DNA from: CAUJIW01 sp963205175
GTDB lineage: Bacteria; Pseudomonadota; Alphaproteobacteria; Sphingomonadales; Sphingomonadaceae
NCBI GenBank assembly: GCA_041060555.1
Contig: JBEUDS010000012.1
Reading direction: 5' to 3' (one strand)
Length of the DNA stretch: 64,000 bases
The position numbers were made by a program, and so were the translations under genes. Each line of letters opens with the position of its first letter. Within the stretch, counting starts at the first letter, position 1. Shown in pieces: positions 9,811-18,406 of the stretch. The notes under the pieces are model-generated. The model was not told the origin of the DNA and did not search any database. It saw nothing but the letters and a program-made list of their open reading frames with translations.

Positions 9811-12504
9811 ATGAACGACGATAAGAAACTGACGCTGGGCTCGCGGCCCCCGCTGGGCATCAAGAAGACCATCGAGGCCGGCAAGGTGAAGCAGAGCTTC
9901 AGCCATGGTCGCTCCAAGACTGTCATGGTCGAGGTGAAGAAGCGGCGCGTGCTTGGCAAGGCTGAAAGCGCCGAGGTCGAGACGCCGGCGCCGGAACCCG
10001 TTGCGCCACCGCCGCCCGCCGCTCCTATGGCCCCCGTCGTCGAGGCGCCCAAGCCCGTCGCGCCCCCCGCGCCGCCTCCCGTTGTCGAGTCCGCGCCGCC
10101 ACCGCCGCCGCCGGAACCGGTTCAGCCGGCTGCCGCGCCCGCCCCGGCCGCCGCTGCCCCCGCGCCCGCCGCCAAGCCGGCGCCGGCACCGGCACCGGCG
10201 CCCGCGCGTCGTCCTATCGCGCCGATCACCGGCGAGGACCGGTTGACCCGCCAGGAGCGGGTGCAGGCCGCCATCCGTCAGGCGGAAGAGGAGCGGATGC
10301 GCGCGCTTGAGGAACAGCGTCGTCGCACCGATCTGGAGCGTGAGGCCGCGCTGGCCGCTGAACGCGAGGCCCGCGAGGCCAAGCGTCGCGCCGGGGAAGA
10401 GGAGGCCGCCGCCGCCGAAGCGGAGGCCGCGGCCACCCAGGCGGCGCCGGCGTCGGATGCCGAGACCGAGGCGCGTGCGCCGGGTGCCGAGGCGCGCCCG
10501 GTCAAGCTGAAGGCGGATGCCGAAGAGGACGACGCCGAGCGCGCCCGGCCGGGCCAGCCTGCCAAGCGCAAGCCCGAGGTTCACAAGCCGGCCCGCGTCA
10601 AGGGTGACGAGCGTCGCCAGTCCGGCAAGCTGACGGTGGTGCGGGCGCTGGAGGACGAGGATTCGGTGCGCGTGCGCTCGATGGCGGCGCTCAAGCGCGC
10701 CCGCGAGAAGGAACGCCGTTCGCACATGATGCCGGGCCAGGCCGCCAAGCAGGTGCGCGAAGTGGTGGTGCCGGAGACGATCACGGTGCAGGAACTGGCC
10801 AACCGCATGGCCGAGCGCGCCTCCGACGTGATCAAGGCGCTGTTCAAGATGGGCGTGGTCGCCACGCTCAACCAGTCGATCGACCAGGACACCGCTGAAC
10901 TGATTGTCACCGACTTCGGCCACATGGTGAAGCGTGTCGCCGAGTCCGACGTCGAAATCGGTCTGACCGGCGGCGAGGACGTCGAGGGCGATCTGCAGCC
11001 GCGGCCGCCGGTGGTCACCATCATGGGCCACGTCGATCACGGCAAGACCTCGCTGCTGGATGCCCTGCGCGGCACCGATGTGGTGGCGGGCGAGGCCGGC
11101 GGCATCACCCAGCACATCGGCGCCTACCAGGTGACGGTGAAGTCGGGCGACAAGATCACCTTCCTCGACACGCCGGGCCACGAGGCCTTCACCGAGATGC
11201 GCGCGCGCGGTGCCAACGTCACCGACATCGTCATCCTGGTGGTGGCGGCGGACGATGGCCTGATGCCGCAGACCATCGAGGCCATCAATCATACCAAGGC
11301 GGCCGGCGTGCCGATGATCGTCGCCATCAACAAGATGGACAAGCCGGGCGCCAACCCGGCCAAGGTCCGCGAGGCGCTGCTGCAGCACGACGTGCAGGTG
11401 GAAGCCTTCGGTGGCGAGGTGCAGGACGTTGAAGTGTCGGCGCTGAAGAAGCTCGGCCTGGACGAACTGATCGAGAAGATCCTGCTGCAGGCGGAAATCC
11501 TGGAGCTTAAGGCCAATCCGGATCGTCCGGGCGAAGGTACGGTGATCGAGGCCAAGCTTGACAAGGGCCGGGGTCCGCTCGCGACCGTGCTGGTCAGCCG
11601 CGGCACCGTGAAGGTGGGTGACATCTTCGTGGTTGGCGCCGAATGGGGCAAGGTGCGCGCGCTGGTCGACGACAAGGGGCGCCAGATCAAGTCGGCCGGA
11701 CCGTCGCAGCCCGTCGAAGTTCTCGGTCTGTCCGGCGTGCCGGGCGCCGGTGATGCCTTCTCGGTCGTCGAGTCGGAAGCGCGTGCCCGCGAAGTGGCGG
11801 CCTATCGCCAGACGCTGGCCCAGCGCAAGCGCCAGACGGTGGCGCCGACCTCGCTGGAATCCATGTTCTCGGCGCTCAAGGCGTCCAAGGCCAAGGAATT
11901 CCCGGTGGTCATCAAGGCCGACGTGCATGGTTCGGTGGAGGCGATCTCCCAGGCCGTCAACAAGCTGTCGACCGAGGAGATCAAGGCGCGCGTGCTGCAC
12001 GCGGCGGTGGGTGGAATCACCGAATCCGACGTGACGCTGGCGAAAGCCTCGAACGCGCCGATCGTCGGCTTCAACGTCCGCGCCAACGCCAAGGCCCGCG
12101 AGGTCGCGGAGCGCGATGGCGTGGTGCTGAAGTACTACAACATCATCTACGACCTGGTGGACGACATGAAGGCCGCCATGGCCGGCCAGCTCGGCCCGGA
12201 GATGGTGGAGAATGTGGTCGGCCGCGCCGAGGTCCGCGAGGTGTTCCAGGCCGGCAAGGCCGGCAAGGCCGCCGGTCTCATCGTCCGCGAAGGCAATCTC
12301 AAGCGCAACCTCAAGGCCCGCATCCTGCGCGACGACGTCATTGTCTACGACGGTTCGCTGTCGTCGCTGCGGCGTTTCAAGGATGACGTCAACGACGTGC
12401 GCGCGGGTCTCGAATGCGGTGTCACGCTGGAGAACTTCCAGGACATCAAGGTTGGCGACATGATCGAGGCTTACGAGATCGAGCAACGCGAGCGGACGCT
12501 CTAA
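9811..12504 (+). CDS. infB: Translation initiation factor IF-2
   Basis: IF-2 is the GTPase that brings initiator tRNA to the ribosome. The 897-aa protein begins with an IF2_N-like segment, then about 110 residues very rich in Pro and Ala and a charged Glu/Arg region. The second IF2_N part is near residues 320-375 and the G domain starts with GHVDHGKTS at residues 406-414, followed by DTPGHEAF and NKMD. Domains II-IV complete the C terminus. The Pro/Ala linker is variable in the family. It forms the operon core with nusA upstream and rbfA downstream. Confidence 0.98.
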   Translation: MNDDKKLTLGSRPPLGIKKTIEAGKVKQSFSHGRSKTVMVEVKKRRVLGKAESAEVETPAPEPVAPPPPAAPMAPVVEAPKPVAPPAPPPVVESAPPPPPPEPVQPAAAPAPAAAAPAPAAKPAPAPAPAPARRPIAPITGEDRLTRQERVQAAIRQAEEERMRALEEQRRRTDLEREAALAAEREAREAKRRAGEEEAAAAEAEAAATQAAPASDAETEARAPGAEARPVKLKADAEEDDAERARPGQPAKRKPEVHKPARVKGDERRQSGKLTVVRALEDEDSVRVRSMAALKRAREKERRSHMMPGQAAKQVREVVVPETITVQELANRMAERASDVIKALFKMGVVATLNQSIDQDTAELIVTDFGHMVKRVAESDVEIGLTGGEDVEGDLQPRPPVVTIMGHVDHGKTSLLDALRGTDVVAGEAGGITQHIGAYQVTVKSGDKITFLDTPGHEAFTEMRARGANVTDIVILVVAADDGLMPQTIEAINHTKAAGVPMIVAINKMDKPGANPAKVREALLQHDVQVEAFGGEVQDVEVSALKKLGLDELIEKILLQAEILELKANPDRPGEGTVIEAKLDKGRGPLATVLVSRGTVKVGDIFVVGAEWGKVRALVDDKGRQIKSAGPSQPVEVLGLSGVPGAGDAFSVVESEARAREVAAYRQTLAQRKRQTVAPTSLESMFSALKASKAKEFPVVIKADVHGSVEAISQAVNKLSTEEIKARVLHAAVGGITESDVTLAKASNAPIVGFNVRANAKAREVAERDGVVLKYYNIIYDLVDDMKAAMAGQLGPEMVENVVGRAEVREVFQAGKAGKAAGLIVREGNLKRNLKARILRDDVIVYDGSLSSLRRFKDDVNDVRAGLECGVTLENFQDIKVGDMIEAYEIEQRERTL

Positions 12505-12512
12505 CGCTTACA

Positions 12513-12533
12513 CCCTCTCCCTCCCGGAGAGGG
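12513..12533 (+). other. Hairpin adjoining the rbfA Shine-Dalgarno
   Basis: CCCTCTCC (12513-12520) and GGAGAGGG (12526-12533) form a perfect 8-bp stem with a 5-nt loop in the infB-rbfA gap. The 3' arm runs straight into GGGGGAGGA, the rbfA ribosome-binding site. It is too short of U residues to be a terminator, so it may control rbfA translation or mRNA processing. Similar CCCTCTCC/GGAGAGGG palindromes also occur as dispersed intergenic repeats in GC-rich bacteria. Confidence 0.5.
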
Positions 12534-12546
12534 GGAGGAACCGGCC

Positions 12547-12975
12547 ATGCGCTATCAACAGACCGAGGGCGGAAAATCGGTGCGCCTGCTGCGCGTCGGC
12601 GAGCAGATCCGCCATGTGCTGGCGGAATTGCTGGCGCGCGGCGACGTGCAGGACGACGTGCTGGCAACCCATTCCGTCACGGTTACCCAGGTCAAGGTGT
12701 CCCCCGACCTGCGCCACGCCACCGTGTTCGTCGAGCCGCTGGGTGGTGCCGACGAGGAGGCGGTCCTGGGTGCGCTCAAGCGCCACGCCCGCTTCCTCAA
12801 GGGCGAGCTTGGTCACCGGGTGCGGATGAAATACACGCCCGATCTGGTGTTCCGACTCGACGACAGCTTCGCCACCGCCAACCGCATCGACGCGCTGCTG
12901 CGCAGCCCCAAGGTCGCCCGCGATCTGGTGGACGAGCCGCGCCGGCCCCTGGTCGACGAAGACGACGACCAGTAG
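12547..12975 (+). CDS. rbfA: Ribosome-binding factor A
   Basis: RbfA binds the 30S subunit and helps mature the 16S 5' end, especially in the cold. The 142-aa protein has the compact KH-like fold (VRLLRVGEQIRHVLAELLAR, TVTQVKVSPDLRHATVFV, KYTPDLVFRLDDSF) and a short acidic tail. ATG 12547 is preceded by an unusually strong purine tract, GGGGGAGGA, that abuts the hairpin at 12513-12533. truB starts three bases after its stop codon. Confidence 0.95.
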   Translation: MRYQQTEGGKSVRLLRVGEQIRHVLAELLARGDVQDDVLATHSVTVTQVKVSPDLRHATVFVEPLGGADEEAVLGALKRHARFLKGELGHRVRMKYTPDLVFRLDDSFATANRIDALLRSPKVARDLVDEPRRPLVDEDDDQ

Positions 12976-12978
12976 ACC

Positions 12979-13884
12979 ATGGCGCTCCACGGCTGGTTCA
13001 ATGTCGACAAGCCGCTCGGGCTGACGTCGGCCCAGGTGGTCGGCCGCCTGCAGCGGGCGCTGCGCCAGGCGGGCTACGGCAAGCTGAAGATCGGTCACGG
13101 CGGCACGCTTGATCCGCTGGCGACCGGCGTGCTGCCGGTGGCGCTGGGCGAGGCAACCAAGCTGTCGGGCTACCTGCTGGACGCGACCAAGGGCTATCGT
13201 TTCACCATCGGTTTTGGCGAGGCCCGCACCACGGATGACCTGGAAGGGGCGGTGTGCGCCACTTCCGGGGTCCGGCCGTCGCTGGCGGCCATCGAGGGGG
13301 CACTGCCGGCTTTCACCGGCGCCATCACCCAGATCCCGCCGGCCTATTCCGCCCTCAAGGTGGACGGCGCGCGCGCTTATGATCTCGCCCGTGCCGGCGA
13401 GACGGTGGTGCTGGCGCCGCGCGGCGTGACCATCTTCGCGCTCGGCGTGGCGGCCATCGACGGCACGGACGCGGCGGTCGAGGCGGTGACGCTCGACGTG
13501 CTGTGCTCCAAGGGGACCTATGTGCGGGCGCTGGCGCGCGACCTCGCCGCGGCGCTGGGCACGGTGGGCCATGTCGCGATGCTCCGGCGGACCAAGGCGG
13601 GACCGTTCGCGCTGGAAACGGCGATTTCGCTGGACAAGCTCGACCAATTCATTCAAGAGCGGCGCCCGGAACAGGCATTGTTGCCGCTGACGGCAGGGCT
13701 GGACGACATCCCGGCTCTGCCCGTCAACCCCGAGGAGGCCGCCATGTTGCGTCAAGGGCAGCGGCTCCAGGGGACTCTCCTCAAGCCTGGCACCTATATG
13801 GCGATGAACGGGTCTGTTCCCATCGCCATCGTCGAGGCCGTTGCCGGCCAGGTGCGGGTACTGAGGGGGCTGAACGTTGGATGA
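12979..13884 (+). CDS. truB: tRNA pseudouridine-55 synthase
   Basis: TruB converts U55 of tRNAs to pseudouridine. The 301-aa protein starts with HGWFNVDKPLGLTS and contains the catalytic motif GGTLDPLATG with Asp45 as nucleophile, then TKGYRFTIGFGEAR and the C-terminal PUA-like region. It sits three bases after rbfA and 12 bases before rpsO, within the conserved rbfA-truB-rpsO-pnp order. Confidence 0.96.
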   Translation: MALHGWFNVDKPLGLTSAQVVGRLQRALRQAGYGKLKIGHGGTLDPLATGVLPVALGEATKLSGYLLDATKGYRFTIGFGEARTTDDLEGAVCATSGVRPSLAAIEGALPAFTGAITQIPPAYSALKVDGARAYDLARAGETVVLAPRGVTIFALGVAAIDGTDAAVEAVTLDVLCSKGTYVRALARDLAAALGTVGHVAMLRRTKAGPFALETAISLDKLDQFIQERRPEQALLPLTAGLDDIPALPVNPEEAAMLRQGQRLQGTLLKPGTYMAMNGSVPIAIVEAVAGQVRVLRGLNVG

Positions 13885-13896
13885 AAGGAGATATCG

Positions 13897-14166
13897 ATGT
13901 CGATTACGGCTGAGAAGAAACAGGAACTGATCAAGACCTATGCGCGCGGCGGTGAAGACACCGGTTCGCCCGAGGTCCAGGTGGCGATCCTCTCCGAGCG
14001 CATCGCCAACCTCACCGAGCATTTCAAGACCCACAAGAAGGACAACCACTCCCGGCGTGGCCTTCTGATGCTGGTCAACAAGCGGCGTCGGCTGCTGGAC
14101 TATGTGAAGTCCCGCGACGTCGAGCGCTACCAGAGCCTGATCCAGCGGCTCGGACTGCGCAAGTAA
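13897..14166 (+). CDS. rpsO: 30S ribosomal protein S15
   Basis: S15 is a primary 16S rRNA-binding protein. The 89-aa product is full length and matches the family throughout (GSPEVQVAILSERI, THKKDNHSRRGLLMLVNKRR, YQSLIQRLGLRK). A strong AAGGAG lies eight bases before the ATG. It is followed by a hairpin at 14181-14207 and a 349-base leader to pnp, as in many bacteria where rpsO and pnp are co-transcribed and separately controlled. Confidence 0.98.
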   Translation: MSITAEKKQELIKTYARGGEDTGSPEVQVAILSERIANLTEHFKTHKKDNHSRRGLLMLVNKRRRLLDYVKSRDVERYQSLIQRLGLRK

Positions 14167-14180
14167 GCGAACCCCACAGG

Positions 14181-14207
14181 CGCCCGCTTCGAACTCCGGA
14201 GCGGGCG
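14181..14207 (+). terminator. Hairpin after rpsO
   Basis: CGCCCGCT (14181-14188) pairs with AGCGGGCG (14200-14207) over an 11-nt loop, then TCTTGGCTTTT. The T-rich tail is interrupted, so this may be a partial terminator or an RNA-processing site rather than a full stop. Confidence 0.55.
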
Positions 14208-14220
14208 TCTTGGCTTTTCG

Positions 14221-14248
14221 GGCACCTCTTGCCGGTGCCTTGGCTTTT
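14221..14248 (+). terminator. Second hairpin after rpsO with the same CTTGGCTTTT tail
   Basis: GGCACC (14221-14226) and GGTGCC (14234-14239) form a six-pair stem with a 7-nt loop, followed by TTGGCTTTT. The ten-base tail CTTGGCTTTT is the same as after the first hairpin, so the two are tandem copies of one stem-plus-tail design. Confidence 0.5.
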
Positions 14249-14515
14249 GGGCCCCCGCGGCCTACACTCCCGCCACCCCCGTGTGGCGGGTATCCGATCC
14301 CCCGAGGCGCTGTCCGCCGTCTCGCTCGGGTATTTCCAGCGGACATTTCGGGCCTGCGGGCCCATGCAAGATGGAGGGTTGGCGGCATGTGGCTGCTTCC
14401 CTCGCTGGGTGGTGAATCGCAGCCCCGGTGATCCGCACCGGCTGCGCGAAACGATCCGCCTGTCTCGCGGTCCGTCGGAGCAATGGGGTTCCGGCGATAC
14501 GAAGAAAGACTGTCA

Positions 14516-16723
14516 ATGTTCGACATGCAGAAGAAAGAAATCACCTGGGGTGGCCGCAAGCTGACCCTGGAGACGGGTCGCATTGCCCGTCAGGCCGATG
14601 GCGCGGTGCTCGCGACCTACGGCGAAACCGCGGTGCTGTGCACCGTGGTCGGCGCGAAGAGCGTCAAGGAAGGGCAGGACTTCTTCCCCCTCACCGTCCA
14701 CTACCAGGAAAAATTCTTCGCCGCCGGCAAGATCCCCGGCGGCTTCTTCAAGCGGGAAGGTCGTCCGACCGAGAAGGAAACCCTGGTTTCCCGTCTGATC
14801 GACCGGCCGATCCGGCCGCTGTTCCCGGAAGGCTTCTACAACGAGGTATTGGTGATCTGTCAGACCGTCTCCTACGACGGCGAGAATGATCCCGACATCG
14901 TCGCCATGGTTGGCGCGTCGGCCGCGCTCACCATTTCCGGCATTCCGTTCATGGGCCCGATCGGCGCCGCCAGGGTCGGCTACATTGACGGCGACTATGT
15001 GCTGAACCCGACCAAGGACCAGATCGAGGCATCGTCGCTCGACCTGGTGGTCGCCGGCACCCACGACGCCGTGCTGATGGTGGAATCGGAAGCCAAGGAG
15101 CTCTCCGAGGAGATCATGCTGGGCGCCGTGATGTTCGGCCAGCGCGAGTCGCAGGCGGTGATCAAGGCGATCATCGACCTCGCCGAGCGTTCCGCCAAGG
15201 AGCCGTGGGATATCCCGGCGAAGCCCGATACCTCGGCGCTCTATGCCGAGCTGAAGGGCCTGGTCGAGGCCGACCTGCGGGCCGCCTACGCCACCACCGC
15301 CAAGTCGGCGCGCCGCGACATGATCGACGTTGCCAAGAAGAAGGCGCAGGAAGCGCTGGGCGAGGCCAATGGCGCCCAGCTGGTCGGCAAGCTGCTGAAG
15401 AAGCTGGAGCAGGACATCGTCCGCACGGCGATCCTGAAGGATGGCAAGCGCATCGACGGCCGCGGCACCACCGACATCCGGCCGATCGACTGCCAGGTGC
15501 AGATGCTGCCCCGCACCCACGGGTCGGCGCTGTTCACCCGTGGTGAAACCCAGGCGCTGGTCACCACCACGCTGGGTACCGGCGACGACGAGCAGATGAT
15601 CGACGGCCTCGACGGCATCCGTCACGAGAACTTCATGCTGCACTACAACTTCCCGCCCTACTCGGTCGGTGAAGTGGGCCGCTTCGGCGCCCAGAGCCGG
15701 CGTGAGGTGGGCCATGGCAAGCTGGCCTGGCGCGCGGTGCACCCGGTGCTGCCGACCAAGGAAGCCTTCCCTTACACGGTGCGCATCGTCTCCGACATCA
15801 CCGAGTCCAACGGTTCCTCCTCGATGGCCAGCGTCTGCGGCGCGTCGCTGTCGATGATGGACGCCGGCGTGCCGCTGCTGCGGCCGGTCTCGGGTATCGC
15901 CATGGGCCTGATTCTGGAGGGCAAGGAGTTCGCCGTGATCTCCGACATCCTCGGTGACGAGGACCATCTGGGCGACATGGACTTCAAGGTCGCGGGCACC
16001 GAGCAGGGCATCACCGCGCTGCAGATGGACATCAAGGTCGCCGGCATCACCGAGGAGATCATGAAGGTGGCGCTGGAGCAGGCCCATGCCGGCCGCGCGC
16101 ACATCCTGGGCAAGATGAACGCCGCGCTCGGCGGCACCCGCCAGGAGATGAGCCAGCACGCGCCGCGCATCGAGACCATCAAGATCCCGAAGGAGAAAAT
16201 CCGCGAAGTGATCGGCACTGGTGGCAAGGTGATCCGCGAGATCGTCGAGGTCACCGGCGCCAAGGTTGACATCGAGGACGACGGCACCGTCAAGGTGTCG
16301 AGCTCCAACGTCGACCAGATCCAGGCGGCGCTGAAGTGGATCGAGGGCATCGTCGCCGAGCCGGAAGTGGGCAAGATCTACGAAGGCAAGGTGGTGTCGA
16401 TCGTCGACTTCGGTGCTTTCGTGAACTTCCTCGGCGCCCGCGACGGCCTGGTGCACATCTCGGAAGTGCAGAACGAGCGTCTGGCCAAGGTGGCGGATGT
16501 TCTCACCGAAGGCCAGATGGTCAAGGTCAAGGTGCTGGGCATCGACGACCGCGGCAAGGTCCGCCTGTCCATGCGCGTCGTCAACCAGGAGACCGGTGAA
16601 GAACTGCCGGACGAGCGCCCGGCCCGTGAGCCGCGGGAACCGCGTGAGCCGCGTGAAGGCGGTGACGATCGTGGCGAGCGTTCCGATCGTCGTCGTCCGC
16701 GCCGTCCGCGCCGCGACGACTGA
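14516..16723 (+). CDS. pnp: Polynucleotide phosphorylase
   Basis: PNPase degrades RNA 3'-5' by phosphorolysis and can also add tails. The 735-aa protein has two RNase PH domains (VLATYGETAVLCTVVGA; later RTHGSALFTRGETQALVT), a KH domain with IGTGGKVIREI, and an S1 domain from about residue 618 (GKIYEGKVVSIVDFGAFV). It ends in a charged tail of Arg/Glu/Pro repeats (REPREPREP) and a final Arg-rich run. ATG 14516 after AAGAAAGA is used; the ATG at 14483 would add 11 residues not usual in the family. A strong terminator follows at 16799. Confidence 0.97.
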   Translation: MFDMQKKEITWGGRKLTLETGRIARQADGAVLATYGETAVLCTVVGAKSVKEGQDFFPLTVHYQEKFFAAGKIPGGFFKREGRPTEKETLVSRLIDRPIRPLFPEGFYNEVLVICQTVSYDGENDPDIVAMVGASAALTISGIPFMGPIGAARVGYIDGDYVLNPTKDQIEASSLDLVVAGTHDAVLMVESEAKELSEEIMLGAVMFGQRESQAVIKAIIDLAERSAKEPWDIPAKPDTSALYAELKGLVEADLRAAYATTAKSARRDMIDVAKKKAQEALGEANGAQLVGKLLKKLEQDIVRTAILKDGKRIDGRGTTDIRPIDCQVQMLPRTHGSALFTRGETQALVTTTLGTGDDEQMIDGLDGIRHENFMLHYNFPPYSVGEVGRFGAQSRREVGHGKLAWRAVHPVLPTKEAFPYTVRIVSDITESNGSSSMASVCGASLSMMDAGVPLLRPVSGIAMGLILEGKEFAVISDILGDEDHLGDMDFKVAGTEQGITALQMDIKVAGITEEIMKVALEQAHAGRAHILGKMNAALGGTRQEMSQHAPRIETIKIPKEKIREVIGTGGKVIREIVEVTGAKVDIEDDGTVKVSSSNVDQIQAALKWIEGIVAEPEVGKIYEGKVVSIVDFGAFVNFLGARDGLVHISEVQNERLAKVADVLTEGQMVKVKVLGIDDRGKVRLSMRVVNQETGEELPDERPAREPREPREPREGGDDRGERSDRRRPRRPRRDD

Positions 16724-16798
16724 TCGGCGTCCTCGACCCTGATCGCCCCGGGCCTGCGCGGTCTGAGGCCTGAATCAGGCGACAGAGGCTGGACAGCT

Positions 16799-16830
16799 GA
16801 AGGGCTTCCCCCAGGTGGGGGAAGCCCTTT
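16799..16830 (+). terminator. Strong terminator after pnp
   Basis: AGGGCTTCCCCC (16801-16812) pairs perfectly with GGGGGAAGCCCT (16817-16828) over loop AGGT, extended by an A-T and a G-T pair and ending in TTT. It closes the rimP-to-pnp gene block. Confidence 0.85.
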
Positions 16831-16964
16831 GCCGTTGCCGCCCATGGCTGTCGTTACAGTGTCGTGCCAACGGTGGCCGGATTGCCGCAGTGCCCTATAT
16901 GTCTCGCCTTGGCGGCGCAAACACTGTATGACAGCGCCGTGAATTGACCCTGAAAGGCTCGTTG

Positions 16965-18377
16965 ATGTTGAAGTCGTTGAACGCCATCCTGATGGCCGGC
17001 CGGGAAGTCCTGCCGCTGGTCGAGGGTGGCAAGGGCATCTCCGCCACCAACCATCTGTCGTCCGGTGCCTGGGCACTGGCCGGTGGCGTCGGCACGGTGT
17101 CGGCGGTGAACGCGGACTCCTATGCCGCCGACGGCTCCATCGTTCCGCAGGTCTATCGCGGCAAGACCCGCCGCGACCGTCATGACGAACTGGTGCGCTA
17201 TGCCATCGACGGTGGCATCGAGCAGGTGCGCCGCGCCTGGGAAATGGCTTCCGGCAAGGGCGCGCTCAACATCAATATCCTGTGGGAGATGGGCGGCGCC
17301 CAGCGGGTGCTGCATGGCGTGCTGGAAAAGACCCGCGGCCTGGTATCCGGTGTCACCTGCGGTGCCGGCATGCCCTACAAGCTGTCCGAGATCGCCGCCT
17401 CCTACGGTGTCCACTACTACCCCATCGTCTCGTCCGGCCGCGCCTTTCGCGCGCTGTGGAAGCGCGCCTACTCGAAGGCGTCGGAGTGGCTGGGCGCGGT
17501 GGTCTATGAAGACCCGTGGCGGGCCGGCGGCCACAACGGCCTGTCCAACGCCGAGGATCCGTTGAAGCCGGAAGACCCCTATCCGCGTGTCAAGGCGTTG
17601 CGCGACGTGATGCGTGAGGAAGGCATTTCCGACGATGTGCCGATCGTCATGGCTGGCGGCGTCTGGTGCCTGCGCGAGTGGGAACACTGGATCGGCAACA
17701 AGGAACTCGGCGCCATCGCCTTCCAGTTCGGCACCCGGCCGCTGGTGACGCGGGAAAGCCCGATTCCCGAACAGTGGAAGCAGGCACTGCTGAAGCTCGA
17801 AAACGAGAGCGACGTGCTGCTGCACCGCTTCTCGCCGACCGGCTTCTATTCGTCCGCCGTGCGCAACCCGTTCCTGCGCAACCTGGAGGCCCGCTCCGAG
17901 CGGCAAATTCCCTTCACGGCGGAAGCGGTGGGCGAGCACACCCATGTGCTCGACGTTGGCAATCTGCCGCGCGGCAACAAGCTTTATGTGACGACCGGCG
18001 ATCTGCTGCGTGCGCGCGAATGGGTGGCATTGGGCTTCACCGAGGCGCTGAAGACACCCGACTCCACGGTGGTGTTCGTCGGCCGCGAGGAGAAGGCGGA
18101 AATCCGCAAGGATCAGGCCGACTGCATGGGCTGTCTGTCGCAGTGCAGCTTCTCGGCCTGGGCGGACAACGAAAAATCCTCGACCGGACGGCTCGCCGAT
18201 CCGCGCAGCTTCTGCATCCAGAAGACGCTGCAGGACATCGCCCACGGGGGTGAGCTTGATCGCAACCTGATGTTCGCGGGGCACAACGCCTTCCGCTTCT
18301 CGAAGGACCCGTTCTACTCCAACGGATTCATTCCGACGGTGAAGCAGCTGATCGACCGCATCATGACCGGCGACTGA
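16965..18377 (+). CDS. Nitronate monooxygenase-like flavoprotein with C-terminal Cys cluster
   Basis: Predicted FMN-dependent TIM-barrel enzyme of the nitronate monooxygenase (2-nitropropane dioxygenase) family, 470 aa. Visible features are the glycine-rich NLPRGN and SGVTCGAGMPYKL stretches, VPIVMAGGVWC and a phosphate-binding-like AIAFQFGTRPLV. Beyond the barrel there is a cysteine cluster, CMGCLSQCSFSAW, with another Cys in RSFCIQKTL, which resembles a metal or Fe-S site. Start ATG 16965 has AAAGG ten bases upstream; a TTG at 16944 is less likely. The substrate is unknown. It stands alone between the pnp terminator and convergent genes. Confidence 0.75.
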   Translation: MLKSLNAILMAGREVLPLVEGGKGISATNHLSSGAWALAGGVGTVSAVNADSYAADGSIVPQVYRGKTRRDRHDELVRYAIDGGIEQVRRAWEMASGKGALNINILWEMGGAQRVLHGVLEKTRGLVSGVTCGAGMPYKLSEIAASYGVHYYPIVSSGRAFRALWKRAYSKASEWLGAVVYEDPWRAGGHNGLSNAEDPLKPEDPYPRVKALRDVMREEGISDDVPIVMAGGVWCLREWEHWIGNKELGAIAFQFGTRPLVTRESPIPEQWKQALLKLENESDVLLHRFSPTGFYSSAVRNPFLRNLEARSERQIPFTAEAVGEHTHVLDVGNLPRGNKLYVTTGDLLRAREWVALGFTEALKTPDSTVVFVGREEKAEIRKDQADCMGCLSQCSFSAWADNEKSSTGRLADPRSFCIQKTLQDIAHGGELDRNLMFAGHNAFRFSKDPFYSNGFIPTVKQLIDRIMTGD

Positions 18378-18406
18378 TCGGCGCGATTGACGCTGGCTCC
18401 TGCGGC

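Larger units (their letters stand above)
14167..14515 (+). other. rpsO-pnp intergenic leader, hairpin-rich
   Basis: 349 bases without a convincing gene. It holds four strong stems in order: 14181-14207, 14221-14239, 14269-14290 (CCCGCCAC/GTGGCGGG, 8 bp, 6-nt loop) and 14418-14446 (CGCAGC-CC-CGGTG pairing with CACCG-GCTGCG, 11 bp with a 2-nt bulge). In Escherichia coli the pnp leader is cut by RNase III and lets PNPase control its own synthesis; a similar role here is inference from position and structure. Short reading frames across it lack ribosome-binding sites and protein-like composition. Confidence 0.6.

Noticed and set aside
9352..12486. Long open frame antisense to infB
   Set aside because: Shadow of infB produced by codon bias; the product is low-complexity (Arg/Gly/Leu/His) and has no ribosome-binding site.
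14513..16456. Long open frame antisense to pnp
   Set aside because: Same GC-bias effect; no motif and no plausible start context.
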